From Megascapheus bottae (Eukaryota; Chordata; Mammalia; Rodentia; Geomyidae): DNA of 64,000 nucleotides. The stretch spans positions 2,378,001-2,442,000 of the forward strand of contig JANJXV010000128.1 of the NCBI GenBank assembly GCA_024803745.1, read 5' to 3'. The position numbers and the translations under genes were made by a program. The stretch's first letter is position 1. Each line of letters begins with the position of its first letter. The notes under the pieces were generated by a model. The model was not told the origin of the DNA. It saw only the letters and a program-made list of their open reading frames with translations, and did not search any database. This document shows positions 44,802 through 56,664 of the stretch, piece after piece.

Positions 44802-45365
44802 TTTTCCCCCTTTTTTGTCAAACATCAAATCTTTGATGTTTGGGGCTCTTCAATTAGAGGCAAATATTGAGAGCACAAGGCCATGAGTTTTTGTTTTGTT
44901 TTGGTTTGGTTTTGGTTTTCTTTTTATTAAAGAATTTATTAACATTGATTTTTACATCACATTTCAAATGACATGTTTAACAAACGAGTGTTCAAGAAGG
45001 GAATCTCTATATATAATCACTGGCACTTAGTTTTTAGAACATAATTAAAATTGGGCGAGGGTTTATATGCCATAGATACATCTTAATCTATGTAATAAAA
45101 CATTATGTCTATAGAGTCATAATTTTTTTGACTTATGTAGTTGTGTTTATATTTTCAGTTCCATGTCCATATCACTGGGTATATAAATATTGAGTCCTCG
45201 CTCTTGTACTGTTTGGATCTAATAGCCACATATTAAGGATACCATGTGCCTTTTGTTTCTTTGGTCTTGTCTCACTCAACATGATTCACTCTAGATTCCT
45301 CCATTTCCTCAAGAATGCCATTATTTTATCTTGTCTGTTGGCTATGTAGAATTCCATTGTGTGTA

Positions 45366-45395
<30 letters not shown>

Positions 45396-45396
<1 letters not shown>

Positions 45397-46151
45397 CACA
45401 TTTTCTGTATCCATTCATCTGCAGTAGGGCATCTGGATTGTTTCCATCGCCTGGCTATTGTGAATAGTGCAGAGATGAACATGGCTGAGCAGGTGTCCTT
45501 ATCATATTTTGGGTTATGATGTTCAGGGTAGATGCCCAGAAGTGGTATGGTGGGATCGTAGGGAAGGTCTATTTTCAGTTCTTTAAGAAACCTCCACACT
45601 GCTTTCCAGAGTGGCTGAACTAGTTTACAATCCCACCAGCAGTGCAGTAGGGTTCCTTTTTCTCCACAACCCCGCCAGCATCTTTCAGTGTCTGAGTTCA
45701 AAATCTTGGCCATTCTTGTTGGGGTAAGGTGGTATCTTAGGGTTGTTTTTATTTGCATTTCCTTTATGACCATGGATAATGAACATTTTCTCATATGCTT
45801 TTCTGCCATTTTAATCTCTTCTTCTGATAAGTCTCTCTTTAGTTCCCTTGCCCATTTAGTGAATGGTTTGTTGGATTTGGGGGGGGGCATTAGTTTCTTG
45901 AGTTCCCTGTAGATACTGGATATTAAGCATTTGTCAGATGTATTGTTGGTGAATATCTTTTCCCAGTTGGTTGGCCGTCTCTCTTCTTTTGCAACTATCT
46001 TTTTATCTGTGCAGAAACTTTTTATTTTTAGGTAGTCCCATTTATCGAGTCTCTCTCCAATGTGTTGTGACCCTGGGATTCTGTTCAGGAATCTTTTGCC
46101 TGTGCCTATGAGTTCCAGTGTCTCTCCTACTCTATCATGTAGCAGTTTCAC
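45396..46151 (-). pseudogene. L1 ORF2 C-terminal fragment
   Basis: 251 open residues ending at the ORF2 stop. The Cys-rich C-terminal region (CWRGCGEKGTLLHCWWDC) and the IPLLGIYPEH motif are visible. No endonuclease or complete polymerase domain is present, so it is inactive. Confidence 0.9.
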
Positions 46152-46378
46152 GGTTTCCAGTCTGACGTTGAGGTCTTTGATCCACTTTGAGTTAATGCTT
46201 GTGCATGGCGACAGGCTAGGGTCAATTTTCAGTTTTCTGCATGTGGCTGCCCAGTTTTGCCAGCACCAATAATTGAATAGACTGTGTTTGTTCCACTATA
46301 TATCTTTGGCTCCTTTGTCAAATACAAGTTGCCTATAGGTCTGTGATTCTATTTCAGGGTCTTCTATTCTGTTCCATT

Positions 46379-46829
46379 TGCCCCGGCCTGTAGGGTGAGT
46401 CAACTAGAGCTCGAGGAGGAGCAGACCTGAATGAGAGAGACAAACAGACATGAGAAAGGAGACCAAGACAGTAGTCTGATCAAGGTCTCAATCTTTATTT
46501 TTGCACAGCAGAATGTTTAGCAAAAGGGTGATTGACGCAAGCAGGTTGCCTAGTGATATTGCTTAGTAACCATCTCTATACAACATGTACCTGAAACAAA
46601 CCTGGGGAGGGGGTCAGGAGTTGGTCAAAGTGTTCTGCCAAACAGGATACATAAATCAAGTTATTTTTGCTTAACAGAATATTGCAGTTGGGTCATCATG
46701 GAAGGGGTAGTAGAAACAATAAGCGATTCTTTCAAATTACAGACAGAGTCTTACAGTTACTAAGGTCTTTCAGTTTACAGAAACATATAGTTTCTGGATG
46801 TCATAGTCACAGCTATTTGGTTCCCAGCA
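46379..46829 (-). mobile_element. Solo LTR inserted in the L1
   Basis: 451 bp, TG...CA ends, 5-bp target duplication ccatt (46374-46378 and 46830-46834). On the minus strand an AATAAA signal lies about 100 bp from the 3' end. No internal retroviral sequence. Five-base duplication; family not assigned. Confidence 0.85.
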
Positions 46830-46929
46830 CCATTGATCTTCTGGTCTGTTTTTGTTCCAATACCATGCGTTTTTTGTTATTACGGCTCTACAGTAGAGTT
46901 TGAAGTCTAGTATTGTAATACCACCAGCA

Positions 46930-47430
46930 TCCTACCACAGATGACATGATCCTCTACTTGAGTGACCCCAGAAGCTCCACTCCCAAACTCCTAGAATGAA
47001 TAAACTACTTTAGTAAAGAGGCAGGATACAAAATTAACCTTCAGAAGTCAGTAGCCTTCTTATACACCAACAATACACAAACAGAAGGCCAAATCAAGAG
47101 AATAATCCCATTCGCAATAGCCCCCAAAGGAATAAAATACTTAGGAATTAACTTAACCAAAGATGTAAAGAAATTATTTAATGAAAACTATAAAAAGCCT
47201 TACGAAAGAAATTAAAGAGGACACCAGGAAATGGAAAGACATCCCATGCTCATGGCTAGGGAGAACCAACATAGTGAAAATGGCTCTACTGCCAAAATTG
47301 ATATACAAATTCAATGCAATCCCCATCAAAATCCCAAAGACATTCTTTACTGAAATAGAAGATAAAATCCGAAGATTCATATGGAACAACAAAAGACCTA
47401 GAATAGCCAAGACAATCCCAGGCAAAAAGA
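46930..47430 (+). pseudogene. L1 ORF2 reverse-transcriptase fragment (inverted segment)
   Basis: Reads DDMILYLSDP at the start, then [15 protein letters not shown] and a broken frame containing [20 protein letters not shown]. The piece begins at the polymerase catalytic motif and has several stops and shifts. Confidence 0.85.
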
Positions 47431-47441
47431 CCATGAGTTTT

Positions 47442-47660
47442 ACAGAATTACTGTGGCCCTGGATATAGCAAATAGTGTGCCAGTGACTCAGAGTTCAACA
47501 GTAATTCCTACAAGAGCAGCATCAAGACACAGACCAGGGCTGGAAGCACCAGGTTCTCCTATAATTATAGAGGCGCCTTCTTTTAGAAAGAGCAGGTCTA
47601 GTCCTCTTCCATGTTGCAGGGCTACCTCAGCTTGGGAATCTACCCACCTTTAAAGCGGTG
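47442..47660 (-). pseudogene. ERV env transmembrane-subunit scrap
   Basis: On the minus strand 47604-47575 reads GLDLLFLKEG, preceded by ALQ and an Arg: the conserved core of gammaretroviral TM envelope proteins. The similarity stops abruptly on the downstream side and there is no open reading frame of useful length. Confidence 0.5.
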
Positions 47661-48005
47661 AACAGAGCTTTGGAGAAAGAGGGAAGTCTCGCTTAGCTTG
47701 TGGCATGCTCTAGGACACAGGCCTCTGCTTACTGGGAAGTGAAAATGTCTACGGCCAGGCAGGCGGGGAGGCCTGAAGTGCAAGAGAACCAAGCATTTTC
47801 TAGCTCTGGCTGAGTTTTGTTAATAAGCCTGTGCATTGTACTCGCCATCGCCACTTCTTGAGAAGGGTGACCGCCCTGGGGGGCTGAAACTACTGGCTTC
47901 AGTACAAAGTTCTAATTCCTTCTTTTTCTGGGGAAGAGGTTGGCTGTTGGGCTAACGCTGATCCTCATTCTGTTTCCCGTATTTGTCATTCTCAGACTGA
48001 TGGCG

Positions 48006-48006
<1 letters not shown>

Positions 48007-48040
<34 letters not shown>

Positions 48041-48042
48041 CA
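48007..48042 (+). repeat. (ATT)n microsatellite
   Basis: About twelve units. Confidence 0.95.
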
Positions 48043-48730
48043 ACTATCAGCCCTCCCTCAACCCCAAACAAATTCCATAAGAGCATTAGGATGGTTCTGA
48101 CAGGCTGATCTTTAGTGGATTTCTTGGATCACACTGAGGTGTCCATTTTCCCGAGAGGGTGAAAGTCCAGGATCCTCCCCCACTGTGCTCAGCTGGGAGT
48201 GGAGAATCCAGCAGCTCTTTCCACCACCTTCACAGAGGCTGGGCTGAGAATCCCAGCTGAGCCCAAACTGGGCTCCAGTGTGGGGCTCTGGTGACAGCGA
48301 ATACACACATGGGTGCCAGGGCACTGGAAACCCAACGATGACCTTGTCTCAAAGTCAATTTGTAAGGCCTGCAAGGTCTGGAGTCAGTCGTGGCCAGCAA
48401 GCTCAGCTAGCTCAGCTTCCCAGTTTTAGGGGACAGGTAAGAGCTCCTTCAGATGCCTCCTCCTGGATCTGTGTGTGGACATGGGGATAATAGGCCTGGG
48501 GTCAACCATTGTCACCAGACCTGGGCACCCAGCATTCTTTGGCTCCCAGTTCTGCACCCAATAAGACCCCCACAATTGGGAAATAGGCATCAAAGCATCG
48601 CCAGCCTTCAGGTGGACGTAAAGGAAAGTTCCACCTCAGTGTTACCAACCCTGAGCCTGTTTATATTATAACTAACTCAATTCCATACCAACTCAACTTG
48701 TAACTTCCATTCTGAAGACACACTCAAACT

Positions 48731-49050
48731 TCCTGGGATTTGTCTTCCTCCCTTTGCCTCTGGGGTGGTCGGGGTAAATGAAGGGGCAGCAGAGACCATT
48801 CCCTCTTCTGGGTTTAAACACCTGCACGATGGTGATTGTGCTTGTTCAGTTGAACCTGCATGATGGTGATGGAATCACAGTTTCCACAAGCTAGAAATAC
48901 TTCCCTTCTCCTGTCTATAAAAAACCCCAATTTGCTTAAGTTTCAGTTAAGCTTCTCACGTCCCGACCAGGGGTTTGCCCCGGAGTGCACCCTAATACAC
49001 TTTCCTTTGTCTCCACTTTCCCCTCTTTCTCAAACCCTTACACCAACATT
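48731..49050 (+). mobile_element. ERV LTR, copy 1 (second family)
   Basis: Shares with 52107-52376: 'gcagcagagacc', 'gatggcgactgaatcacag'-like, 'ctataacaaccccaa', 'ggggtttgccc'. Its poly(A) signal has decayed to AATACA. Confidence 0.6.
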
Positions 49051-50337
49051 TTAAGACAATCCGTACTTCTCAGATGCTTTCTTATCCAGAGGAGACCATT
49101 TTTCTGCTTCCTCAGTTCCTTTCCCTAGGTTTTCATGACTAGCCTCCCTCTTTCTTTTACATTTCCCATAATCATCATTTGCACTTAGCATCTCTCCCCT
49201 CCAGGCTTTTCAGCACTGGGTGCAGAATTCCCCTCCCCCAGCCAGAGGCACCAGCACAGCTGCAAAACCTACTTAGGTTCAACTCCTTCCTCCCGTCCCT
49301 CCTCACAGGAAATCATACTATTGGTTTCTCTGGAAGAGAGCTGAATGTGGGCCTGAGCCTTTTCCTCCTGTGATGTAAGGTGTCTCCAGAAATTACAGTT
49401 GACCCCAGACGACTAGCAACTATAATCAAGGGATTTTGAACTTAGCAAGAAAAGAATGTTCCATCGCCAAAGTCTTCATTCTAGTAGAATCAAAGCAGTC
49501 TCTATGAGGAAGCAGCTACAGGGTGGTGGAGTCAGGCTGGACATGGTCGATTGCCTCACAGTTGTTTCTCAACTGGGGACATGAAATGTCACATCTCCTG
49601 CTGGGTTGCCTGCAAATTTCTGCCCAGACTGGTTAAAGAAGCTGAACCTAAGGCCTGACTTTGGTGGAATCTCCCAGTGATTTCCCCCTTGCTTTCCCTG
49701 AGTACACTGGCTACTGCATGCTGGCAGCCCAATGGTTTGGAAGACAATAGGGCTGAGATCACAAAGTAAATTACCAGGGTGACAACTTTGAGGAAGCAGA
49801 TTTTTTGAAAAAATCAGGCTAGGATTTTCTGGGTAGGCGTAGGAGATTTGGACTTGTAACCTTTCCACACAAGTGCAATCTTCCTCTTGCACACTTGCTT
49901 ATTACCACTGTTTCCCATGCCTCTTTAATTTATCCTGCCTCGTTTCTGAAGATAATTTTGATCCCTTGATCTTCAGGGGTTTATGGGAGTATTTCCATCT
50001 TCTATAACTTCTTCAAGTTGACTCAGGGGCATTGACTCCATTCTTAGCCAGGGACCCTAAAAGCTTAGCCTATTTTACCAAGAGGGTTGCCAAGATTAGA
50101 GATCATAGCAATATTTTCCACCAAGCTGGAAATCATACACACAATTTACCATCTGCCCAGGCCTTTTCTTCAGCTACCATGGTGCAGCTTGCTTAGCACT
50201 TGTTTGCAAAGGCATTTTCTTGATTGCCTGGGGAACTTGATCTGTGTGACTCTAACAACATCTAAGTTAACTCTGCAGGCCTTTAGACAGATCTCAATAG
50301 GAAATGGGTGAAAAATGAAAATTCATGAGAACTGTCA

Positions 50338-50520
50338 GCATAAAGCAGTTATCAGAGAAACCTCAGGCAAACAGCCCGAGACAGCATAAAGACAGTTATA
50401 AAGACAGCATAAAGACATAAAGCATAAAGCATAAAGACAGCATAAAGACATAAAGCATAAAGACAGCATAAAGACAGTTATCAGAGAAACCTCAGGCAAA
50501 CAGCCCGAGAACTTAGCAGG
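50338..50520 (+). repeat. Minisatellite of agcataaagac-type units
   Basis: Irregular run of 'cataaag' units bounded by a direct repeat 'agttatcagagaaacctcag' at about 50347 and 50477. Confidence 0.9.
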
Positions 50521-50604
50521 AAACCCTGAGGCAAGTACTTGAGAATTTGAAGTCCTATCAAGATTATGTGGTCCACTTGTTAAAAAAAAAACAACGGGGG
50601 TGGG

Positions 50605-50810
50605 GAAGGGCTGGAGTGTGGCCTAGTGCTAGAGTACTTGCATGAAGACCCGGATTCGATTCCTTGGCACCATATACATAGGAAAAATAAAAAAAGCTGG
50701 AAATGGTGCTGTGGCTCTGGCTAAGGTGGTAGAGCTTTAGCCCTGAGAAAAAAGTCTAAGGATAGTGCTCAGGCCCTGAGTTCAAGTCCCATGACTGGCA
50801 AAACAAATAA
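50605..50810 (+). mobile_element. ID-head dimeric SINE
   Basis: Complete. Confidence 0.9.
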
Positions 50811-51109
50811 ACAAAAAGCTCTTAGTTCCACTTCTGCATCCTGCTTGCTTACATGTTTACCCCAATTTTGCCTTTTGCAGTGAGAGGTTCATTTGTATGA
50901 TTGCCATATAGAGATTAGGCCTCAGAACTCGGATGGCAGTGTGTCTATATGTGCTCTTTGTCTTCATAAACCCCCACTTTGTGAATTCGGGGCTGCTCAC
51001 TTCCCAGTTGAGTTAGCCTCGGCCAGTCAGCCCAATTAACTTCAGACTTTTTACCACCAGACAGAGTTTGTGACTTCTTTCTTTCTTTCTTTTCTTTTTT
51101 CTTTTTCTT

Positions 51110-51293
51110 TTTGGCAGTCCTGGGGCCTGAACTCAGGGCCTGAGCATTGTCCTTGGGCTTTCTCAAGGCTACAGCTCTACCACTTGAGCTGCATCATAAC
51201 TTCCGTTTTTTTCTATGTGGTACTGAGGAATCGAACCTGGGTTTCCATGCATGCTAGGCAAGCAGTCTACCACTAGGCCAAACTCCCAGCCCA
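51110..51293 (-). mobile_element. ID-head dimeric SINE
   Basis: Complete, pyrimidine-rich tail. Confidence 0.9.
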
Positions 51294-52106
51294 CAGTTTG
51301 TGACTTTAATGGGGACCCAACCCACTTAAAGTAGGAACAGGATCTCAAGTGCAAAACTTCCTTTCCTGAGCTGATGTCCCAGCTCAAAATTGACTGCCAC
51401 TTGGGCTTTGAGCAGATACAGGGACGTTAGAATTTTATACTATCCATTCATTTTGACTCCCTTGAGTTTTTACTACCCACTGTCACAAATGCCTGGCAAG
51501 TTCCTGCCCAGTCACGAAGTAGATAGACATGGGCAGTAAAAAAGAATGCTTACAAAGTATTCCATGATCTTCTGGCTCTGATTCATTTTAAATGGCCAAG
51601 CACAGGAGACTCTAGGATCTGACACCATCTCTGCCATCTGAGCTGTGATTTACTGCATGTGGATGTTTCAGTCCTTTTGTCCTGTCTGTGTCCTTTCCAC
51701 ACAGGGATAAATTTCCCATTGGCTTTTCACTTGGTTACTGGATTTGAACTCAGGGTCTAAGTGCTGTCCCTCAGCTCTCCAGCTCAAGGCTAGAACTCTG
51801 CCACTTTGAGCGCCAACGCAACTCTGCCCCCTCAGATTAGAGAGCATGATCTCACAGGGACTTTGCCAGGGCTTGCTCAGAACCGCAGTTTTCCGATTAA
51901 ATGAGTCATTTTAAGAGGGCCGCTTTACTCCAATTAAAAGCAACAAGGTAGTCAACACAGAAGTTTTTAAGCCTAGTGTTACCTGGAGCTTGTGAAGGAC
52001 AGAAGTTAACATCTGACAGACTTGTAAGAATCGTTGTCCTTCTCCATGGGCCTGCTGGAAATTGTTACAAACAAACAAAAACTTATAAGGGCAAACTGAA
52101 ATGGCA

Positions 52107-52800
52107 TTTAAACAATCTGTTGGGCCCTTGGGGGTCATGAGGGCAACTGAAATGGCAGCAGAGACCATCCCTCTTCTCATCAATGGCTGTGCAATGCTAA
52201 CTGTGCCTGCAAGATGGCGACTGAATCACAGGCTCCACCAGCTACAAATATTTCTCTTCCCCTATCTATAACAACCCCAACTTGCTTAGGTTCCCGCACA
52301 ACCTCTCTGGTGCCCGCCCAGGGGGTTTGCCCTGAAGCGAACCCCAATAAACTTTCCCTTGCCTTTACTTACCCCCATGTCTGTTGGATAATATGGAGAC
52401 TTTGCCAAAAAATCCCACAGACATCCAGGATGAGGGAACAAAGGAAGACTTTAATGCCCGGAAAGGGACCAGCAGACTGGTCCCCCATAGCTGAGCAAAT
52501 GGGAAGAAGCACAGGCTATTGCTGGGGTGACCTGTGTAGTCTGTGGGAAATGGACTGGTCACCTGATTCCCCAGGGGACCTCTAGCAGTAGTAGAGTGTT
52601 GGCAATCTTACCGGGCAGCCTGGTGATAGCTCAGCCCCAGGGGGCTGTCCCAGACCAATGGGGGGCTAGGTGATTCTAATGAATGTTCCTGATGTTGCCT
52701 AGGGAACAAGCATGCTGGCCGGTGAGAGAGTTCTGAGAGGCCACCAGGCCTGCACTGTCACACTCAGTGTCTCTCCTCATCTCGAACCCTCACACACTCA
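52107..52800 (+). mobile_element. ERV LTR, copy 2 (second family), interrupted
   Basis: Same family and orientation as 48731-49050, with AATAAA at about 52345. Interrupted by another LTR at 52382-52766; the LTR end resumes at 52772. Confidence 0.6.
52382..52766 (-). mobile_element. Solo LTR nested in LTR copy 2
   Basis: 385 bp with TG...CA ends and an atgtc/gtgtc target duplication (52377-52381, 52767-52771). On the minus strand an ATTAAA signal precedes the end. Confidence 0.65.
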
Positions 52801-53054
52801 TTTTGGCAGTCCTACTTTTCCTTTTTTTTCCACTTGGAAACAAACATGGAGGACAATCTCACTTCTAAATTTTATCCAGAAGCCCGTTTCTAATTAAAGA
52901 AACAAACAAACCAAAAACTTTTACTAATCTTTGCTTTACCATTTTATATGTTAGCCTTTATTTGCCTTTGAAGAGTTCTTTGTAGGCTCAAGGCACTCCC
53001 CTAGCCTCCAGTCCTCCTTTTATTTTATTTTAATTAAATTAATTAATTTATTTT

Positions 53055-53228
53055 TGCCAGTCTTGGGGCTTGAACTCAGGGCCTGAGCACTGTCCTTGGG
53101 CTTTCCTCAAGCCGAGAGCTTTATCACTTGAGCTACACCACCACATCCGGCTTTTTCTGTTTGTTATACCAAGGAGACTAACGCAAATCTAGGCAAGCAC
53201 CCTACCTTTAGGCCAAACTCCTGGACCC
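53055..53228 (-). mobile_element. ID-head dimeric SINE
   Basis: Complete. Confidence 0.85.
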
Positions 53229-53499
53229 AGGCATACTTTTAAAAGAGACTTTTATTTATTTATTTGTTTATTTATTTATTTATTTTGTAGTCTGAGTAAC
53301 TGCCTAGAACTCAATTAACAGGTTGAAGTCAAACAACAGGTTTTTTTTTTTCCTTAATGCAAGTAGTACAAACATCAAATTTTAAAAATATATTTATATA
53401 GATAGATCCAATTGCAAAATAGCACTGAAACCAAATTATCACACTGAAACATTTTAAACCCTCCATTAATTCTTTTTCAAAAATTCTTTTTTTTTTTTA

Positions 53500-53725
53500 T
53501 GGTCATGGGGCTAGAACTCTGGGTTTAGGTATTGTCCTGAGCTCTTCAGTCAAGGCCCTTGACCCCTTGACCCCTTGAGCCACAGCCCCACTTCCCATTT
53601 TCTAGTGATTAATTGGACATAAGAGTCTCAAGGCCTTTAGTGTCCGGGCTGGCTTTGAACTTTGATCCTCAGATCTCAGCCTCCTGAGTAGCTAGGATGA
53701 CAGGCGTGAGCCACTGTGCCCAGCC
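53500..53725 (-). mobile_element. B1-head dimeric SINE
   Basis: Complete. Confidence 0.9.
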
Positions 53726-54314
53726 AAAAATTCTTTTTAAAGACATCCCCAAGGGAAATTTTCAAAATACCAGTCACATCACCCATTTTACCATCAGGTT
53801 TCCAGTGCCATTCTGTCAGGAAAAGAGGGTGAAGATGGTCCATTCAGCCCATCCTACTAGGTTTAGAGAACAGCTTTTGTGCCAGGTTATTGTCTTCCAC
53901 CATGCGGGGACTCCCCATAGAGCCTGTTCCACTATGGTAATCAGAGCCACACCTTTGCTAGTTCACCTCTCACCCCCAAAGATAGTACAGGCCTAACCTA
54001 ACTTTTCCTTGGCACTTGATTACGTAAAGAGTTTTAAACAGATAGGCAAAGTTTCTGACTGTGAAAAACAAACCTTCACATTTAAATTATGAATGCTTAT
54101 TTCTGCTACTTATCCTCAAATTTAGCAAAGGGAAATAAATCCCAAATCCTCTGATGCCTTTTGCTAAACCAGATAACTTAATTATAATGTAAAACTTGAT
54201 TACAATGTAAACAGCCTTATGCATTCTATATAATACCAGATGTTTTTTTCAAGTGCAAATTATGAAATCCATAGAATAATCTTTTAACTAGTTCCTCTTT
54301 AAAACAATGCAATA

Positions 54315-55374
54315 GCAAAGACATAGCTACCAAAGTAGAAAGACAATCAACCAACTGGGAAAAGATATTTACCAATAATACATCAGACAAATGCTTAATA
54401 TCCAATATCTACAGGAAACATAAAAAACTAATCCCCCTAACCCAACAAACCAATCACTAAATAGGCAAAGGCACTAAAGGGAGACCTATCAAAAAAGAGG
54501 TTAAAATGCAGAAAAGCAGATGAGAAAATGCTCATCATCCATGGTCATAAAGGAAATGCAAATGAAAACAACCGTAAGATACCACTTTACCCAATCAGAA
54601 TGGTAACTATTCTGAACTCAGACAACAACAAATGCTGGCAGAGATGTGGAGAAAGAGGAATCCTACTGCACTGCTGCTGGGAATGTAAACTAGTTCAGCC
54701 ACTCTGGAAGGGAGTTTGGAGGTTTCTCCAAAAACTAAAACTAGACCTTCCCTATGATCCCGCCATACCACTCCTGGGCATCTACCCTGAGCATCATAAG
54801 CCGGATATGATAAGGACACCTGCTCAGCCATGTTCATCTCTGCACTATTCACAATAGCCAGGCGATGGAAACAATCCAGATGCCCTCCTGCAGATGAATG
54901 GATACAGAAAATATTGTATATTTATAAATGTAATTCTACATAGCCACCAGACAAGATACAATAATGGCATTCACTGAGAAGTGGATGAATCTAGAGCAAA
55001 TCATATTGAGTGAGATAAGCCAAGACCAGAACAAAAGACACATGGTCTCCTTGATGTATGGATATTAGTTCCGAACAGTACAAGAGCGATGACTCAATAT
55101 TTGGGTACTCAAGGTCAGTGACAGATATAAATATAACTACATAGACAAAAATCTATGATGAGATATATATTCTATAGATATATGATATATTATATAGATC
55201 GATATGTATTTATGACATACAAACTCTCAGCTTAATTTTATTTTTAAATTTACGTGCCAATGATTGCATATACAGAATCCATTCTTGAATACTTGTTTGT
55301 TAAACTTGACATATGAAATATGATGTAAAAAAGTCAGTGTCACTAAAAAACCTTTTAATAAAAAAATGAATAAC
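54315..55374 (+). mobile_element. 5'-truncated L1
   Basis: Target-site duplication acaatgcaata at 54304-54314 and 55375-55385. Holds the ORF2 C-terminal end (CWQRCGERGILLHCCWEC) and the same 3' UTR type as the L1 at 45 kb, ending at AATAAAAAAATG. Stops and shifts break ORF2. Confidence 0.9.
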
Positions 55375-56202
55375 ACAATGCAATAATTCTGTAAGACATT
55401 TGAAATACCCAAACCTGATCACTTTTCTTGAGCTTTAGACTCAAATTTTTTGTGTTCAAGTAGAAATTCACCCATTGTTTTATACAGCATGCAGATAATT
55501 TAATCTTGAATATGTTCACTCATGTGAACATTCACACGCATTCATTCTCACAAAGACCTTAAAGCATGCAAAATTAATACCCGCTGTATAGCCATATATG
55601 TTCTGGGACTTTTAGTGTCAAGAGATTTTTTTTTTTGGGCCAATCTTACTCTTGCTCATGACAACCAAGTTTTAAAATAAAATTTCTTAACAAAGTCCCA
55701 ATTTAGACCATTTTACATACCAATTTACACTGGGGCCAAATTTAAACCTGGGGAAACTAAGACTGATGCCTTTGTCCTGTCTTCAGATTGTCACTTTACC
55801 AGGTTGGTAGAAAAAAAAAAAACAAACCCAAACTAGCTGCCTTGCCTTACCTATGCCCACCGCAAATGCAGCCATGGGAGAACCAAGCCATACCAGGCCT
55901 GTGACCCATCCCAGCTGTGGCACCACAAGACAGACAAGACCACAATGAAAATGGCCGTGAGGTGTCAAGAAGCAGACCAGATTCTCGCTTCCACTGGGTT
56001 GACCAGGGCATCCGAGAGGGGATGGCGTGTCCAGCTTTCTCATGCACAGCAGACAGACCGGACTCACCTCCACAGACCCACAGCCTTCTCGCTCACCACA
56101 CCAAGGACAAAGCTCAAGTGCCTACACAGGCAGCTCAGTCTTCAGCTGGGAGGAGGCTCGTGGCAGGCCTGCACCCCTGCACCGGGGGTCCTCATGTCCC
56201 AT

Positions 56203-56220
56203 ATCCCGGATGAGTCCCCA
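56203..56220 (-). promoter_or_regulatory. ERV primer-binding site (tRNA-Pro type)
   Basis: TGGGGACTCATCCGGGAT, two bases after the LTR end; 16 of 18 bases agree with the classic proline-tRNA site of gammaretroviruses. Confidence 0.85.
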
Positions 56221-56222
56221 AG

Positions 56223-56664
56223 TGCCGTGGGGTCCTGATCCAGGAATAATGAGACCATTCAAGTCACAACTGGGAACTGATAAGATGTTTTTATTGAGTG
56301 AGAAATGTCTGATGCATCAGATGACACTGAGGTCAGCATCCCAGAATGTCACATCAGACTATGTCTGGGGTTCCTTTTAACCCCAGAAACCACAGGAAAA
56401 TCCCCGCCTACCTAATTAGCATATTTTACCTTCTGAAAAATATGTAATCGTACACAATGAGCATCTTACAAGTGTGAGTCATACAGAGCAAACCAGCTTC
56501 AGGACAAGTACCTGTTCCAACCAAGTTGAACACATATGGCTTTATGGTGGGGTTAGGTGGAAAACTTTTAGCTTCAATCCCAGTAGAATAATATTGACAT
56601 TACAAATAATATTGGCAATACTAAAAATTGGAACAAATTAAAACAAGTCATTTACCCCATTTCA
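56223..56664 (-). mobile_element. 5' LTR of the ERV
   Basis: 442 bp, begins TGAAATGGGG and ends CACGGCA on the minus strand. An AATAAA signal lies about 60 bp before the end. The U3 start is shared with 44665-44801. Confidence 0.8.

Larger units (their letters stand above)
44892..47430 (-). mobile_element. L1 with 5' inversion (twin priming), split by a solo LTR
   Basis: Flanked by ccatgagtttt at 44881-44891 and 47431-47441. The 3' UTR (about 44925-45395) and the ORF2 C-terminal part (45396-46378, then 46830 to about 46925) are on the minus strand. The more 5' ORF2 piece (reverse-transcriptase region, 46930-47430) is on the plus strand. The two pieces are adjacent in L1 order, as expected from twin priming. 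ORF2 is 5'-truncated and broken. Confidence 0.9.
49050..52105. other. Sequence between the two second-family LTRs
   Basis: Apart from two SINEs and a minisatellite no domain is recognised. It could be decayed ERV interior of either orientation. Confidence 0.4.
44802..56664 (-). mobile_element. Decayed gammaretrovirus-like provirus
   Basis: Read on the minus strand: 5' LTR 56664-56223, primer-binding site 56220-56203, leader with a GGTGAGT donor-like site, a heavily rearranged interior, an env-TM-like scrap near 47.6 kb, then polypurine tract 44817-44802 and the U3 start at 44801. No open gag, pol or env remains. Later insertions (L1s at 44892-47430 and 54315-55374, LTRs at 48.7-52.8 kb) make up much of the span. 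An old, non-functional ERV1-type element. Confidence 0.65.

Noticed and set aside
49569..49892. Minus-strand frame resembling an ERV surface-envelope fragment
   Set aside because: Only a vague resemblance; no diagnostic motif, so not called.
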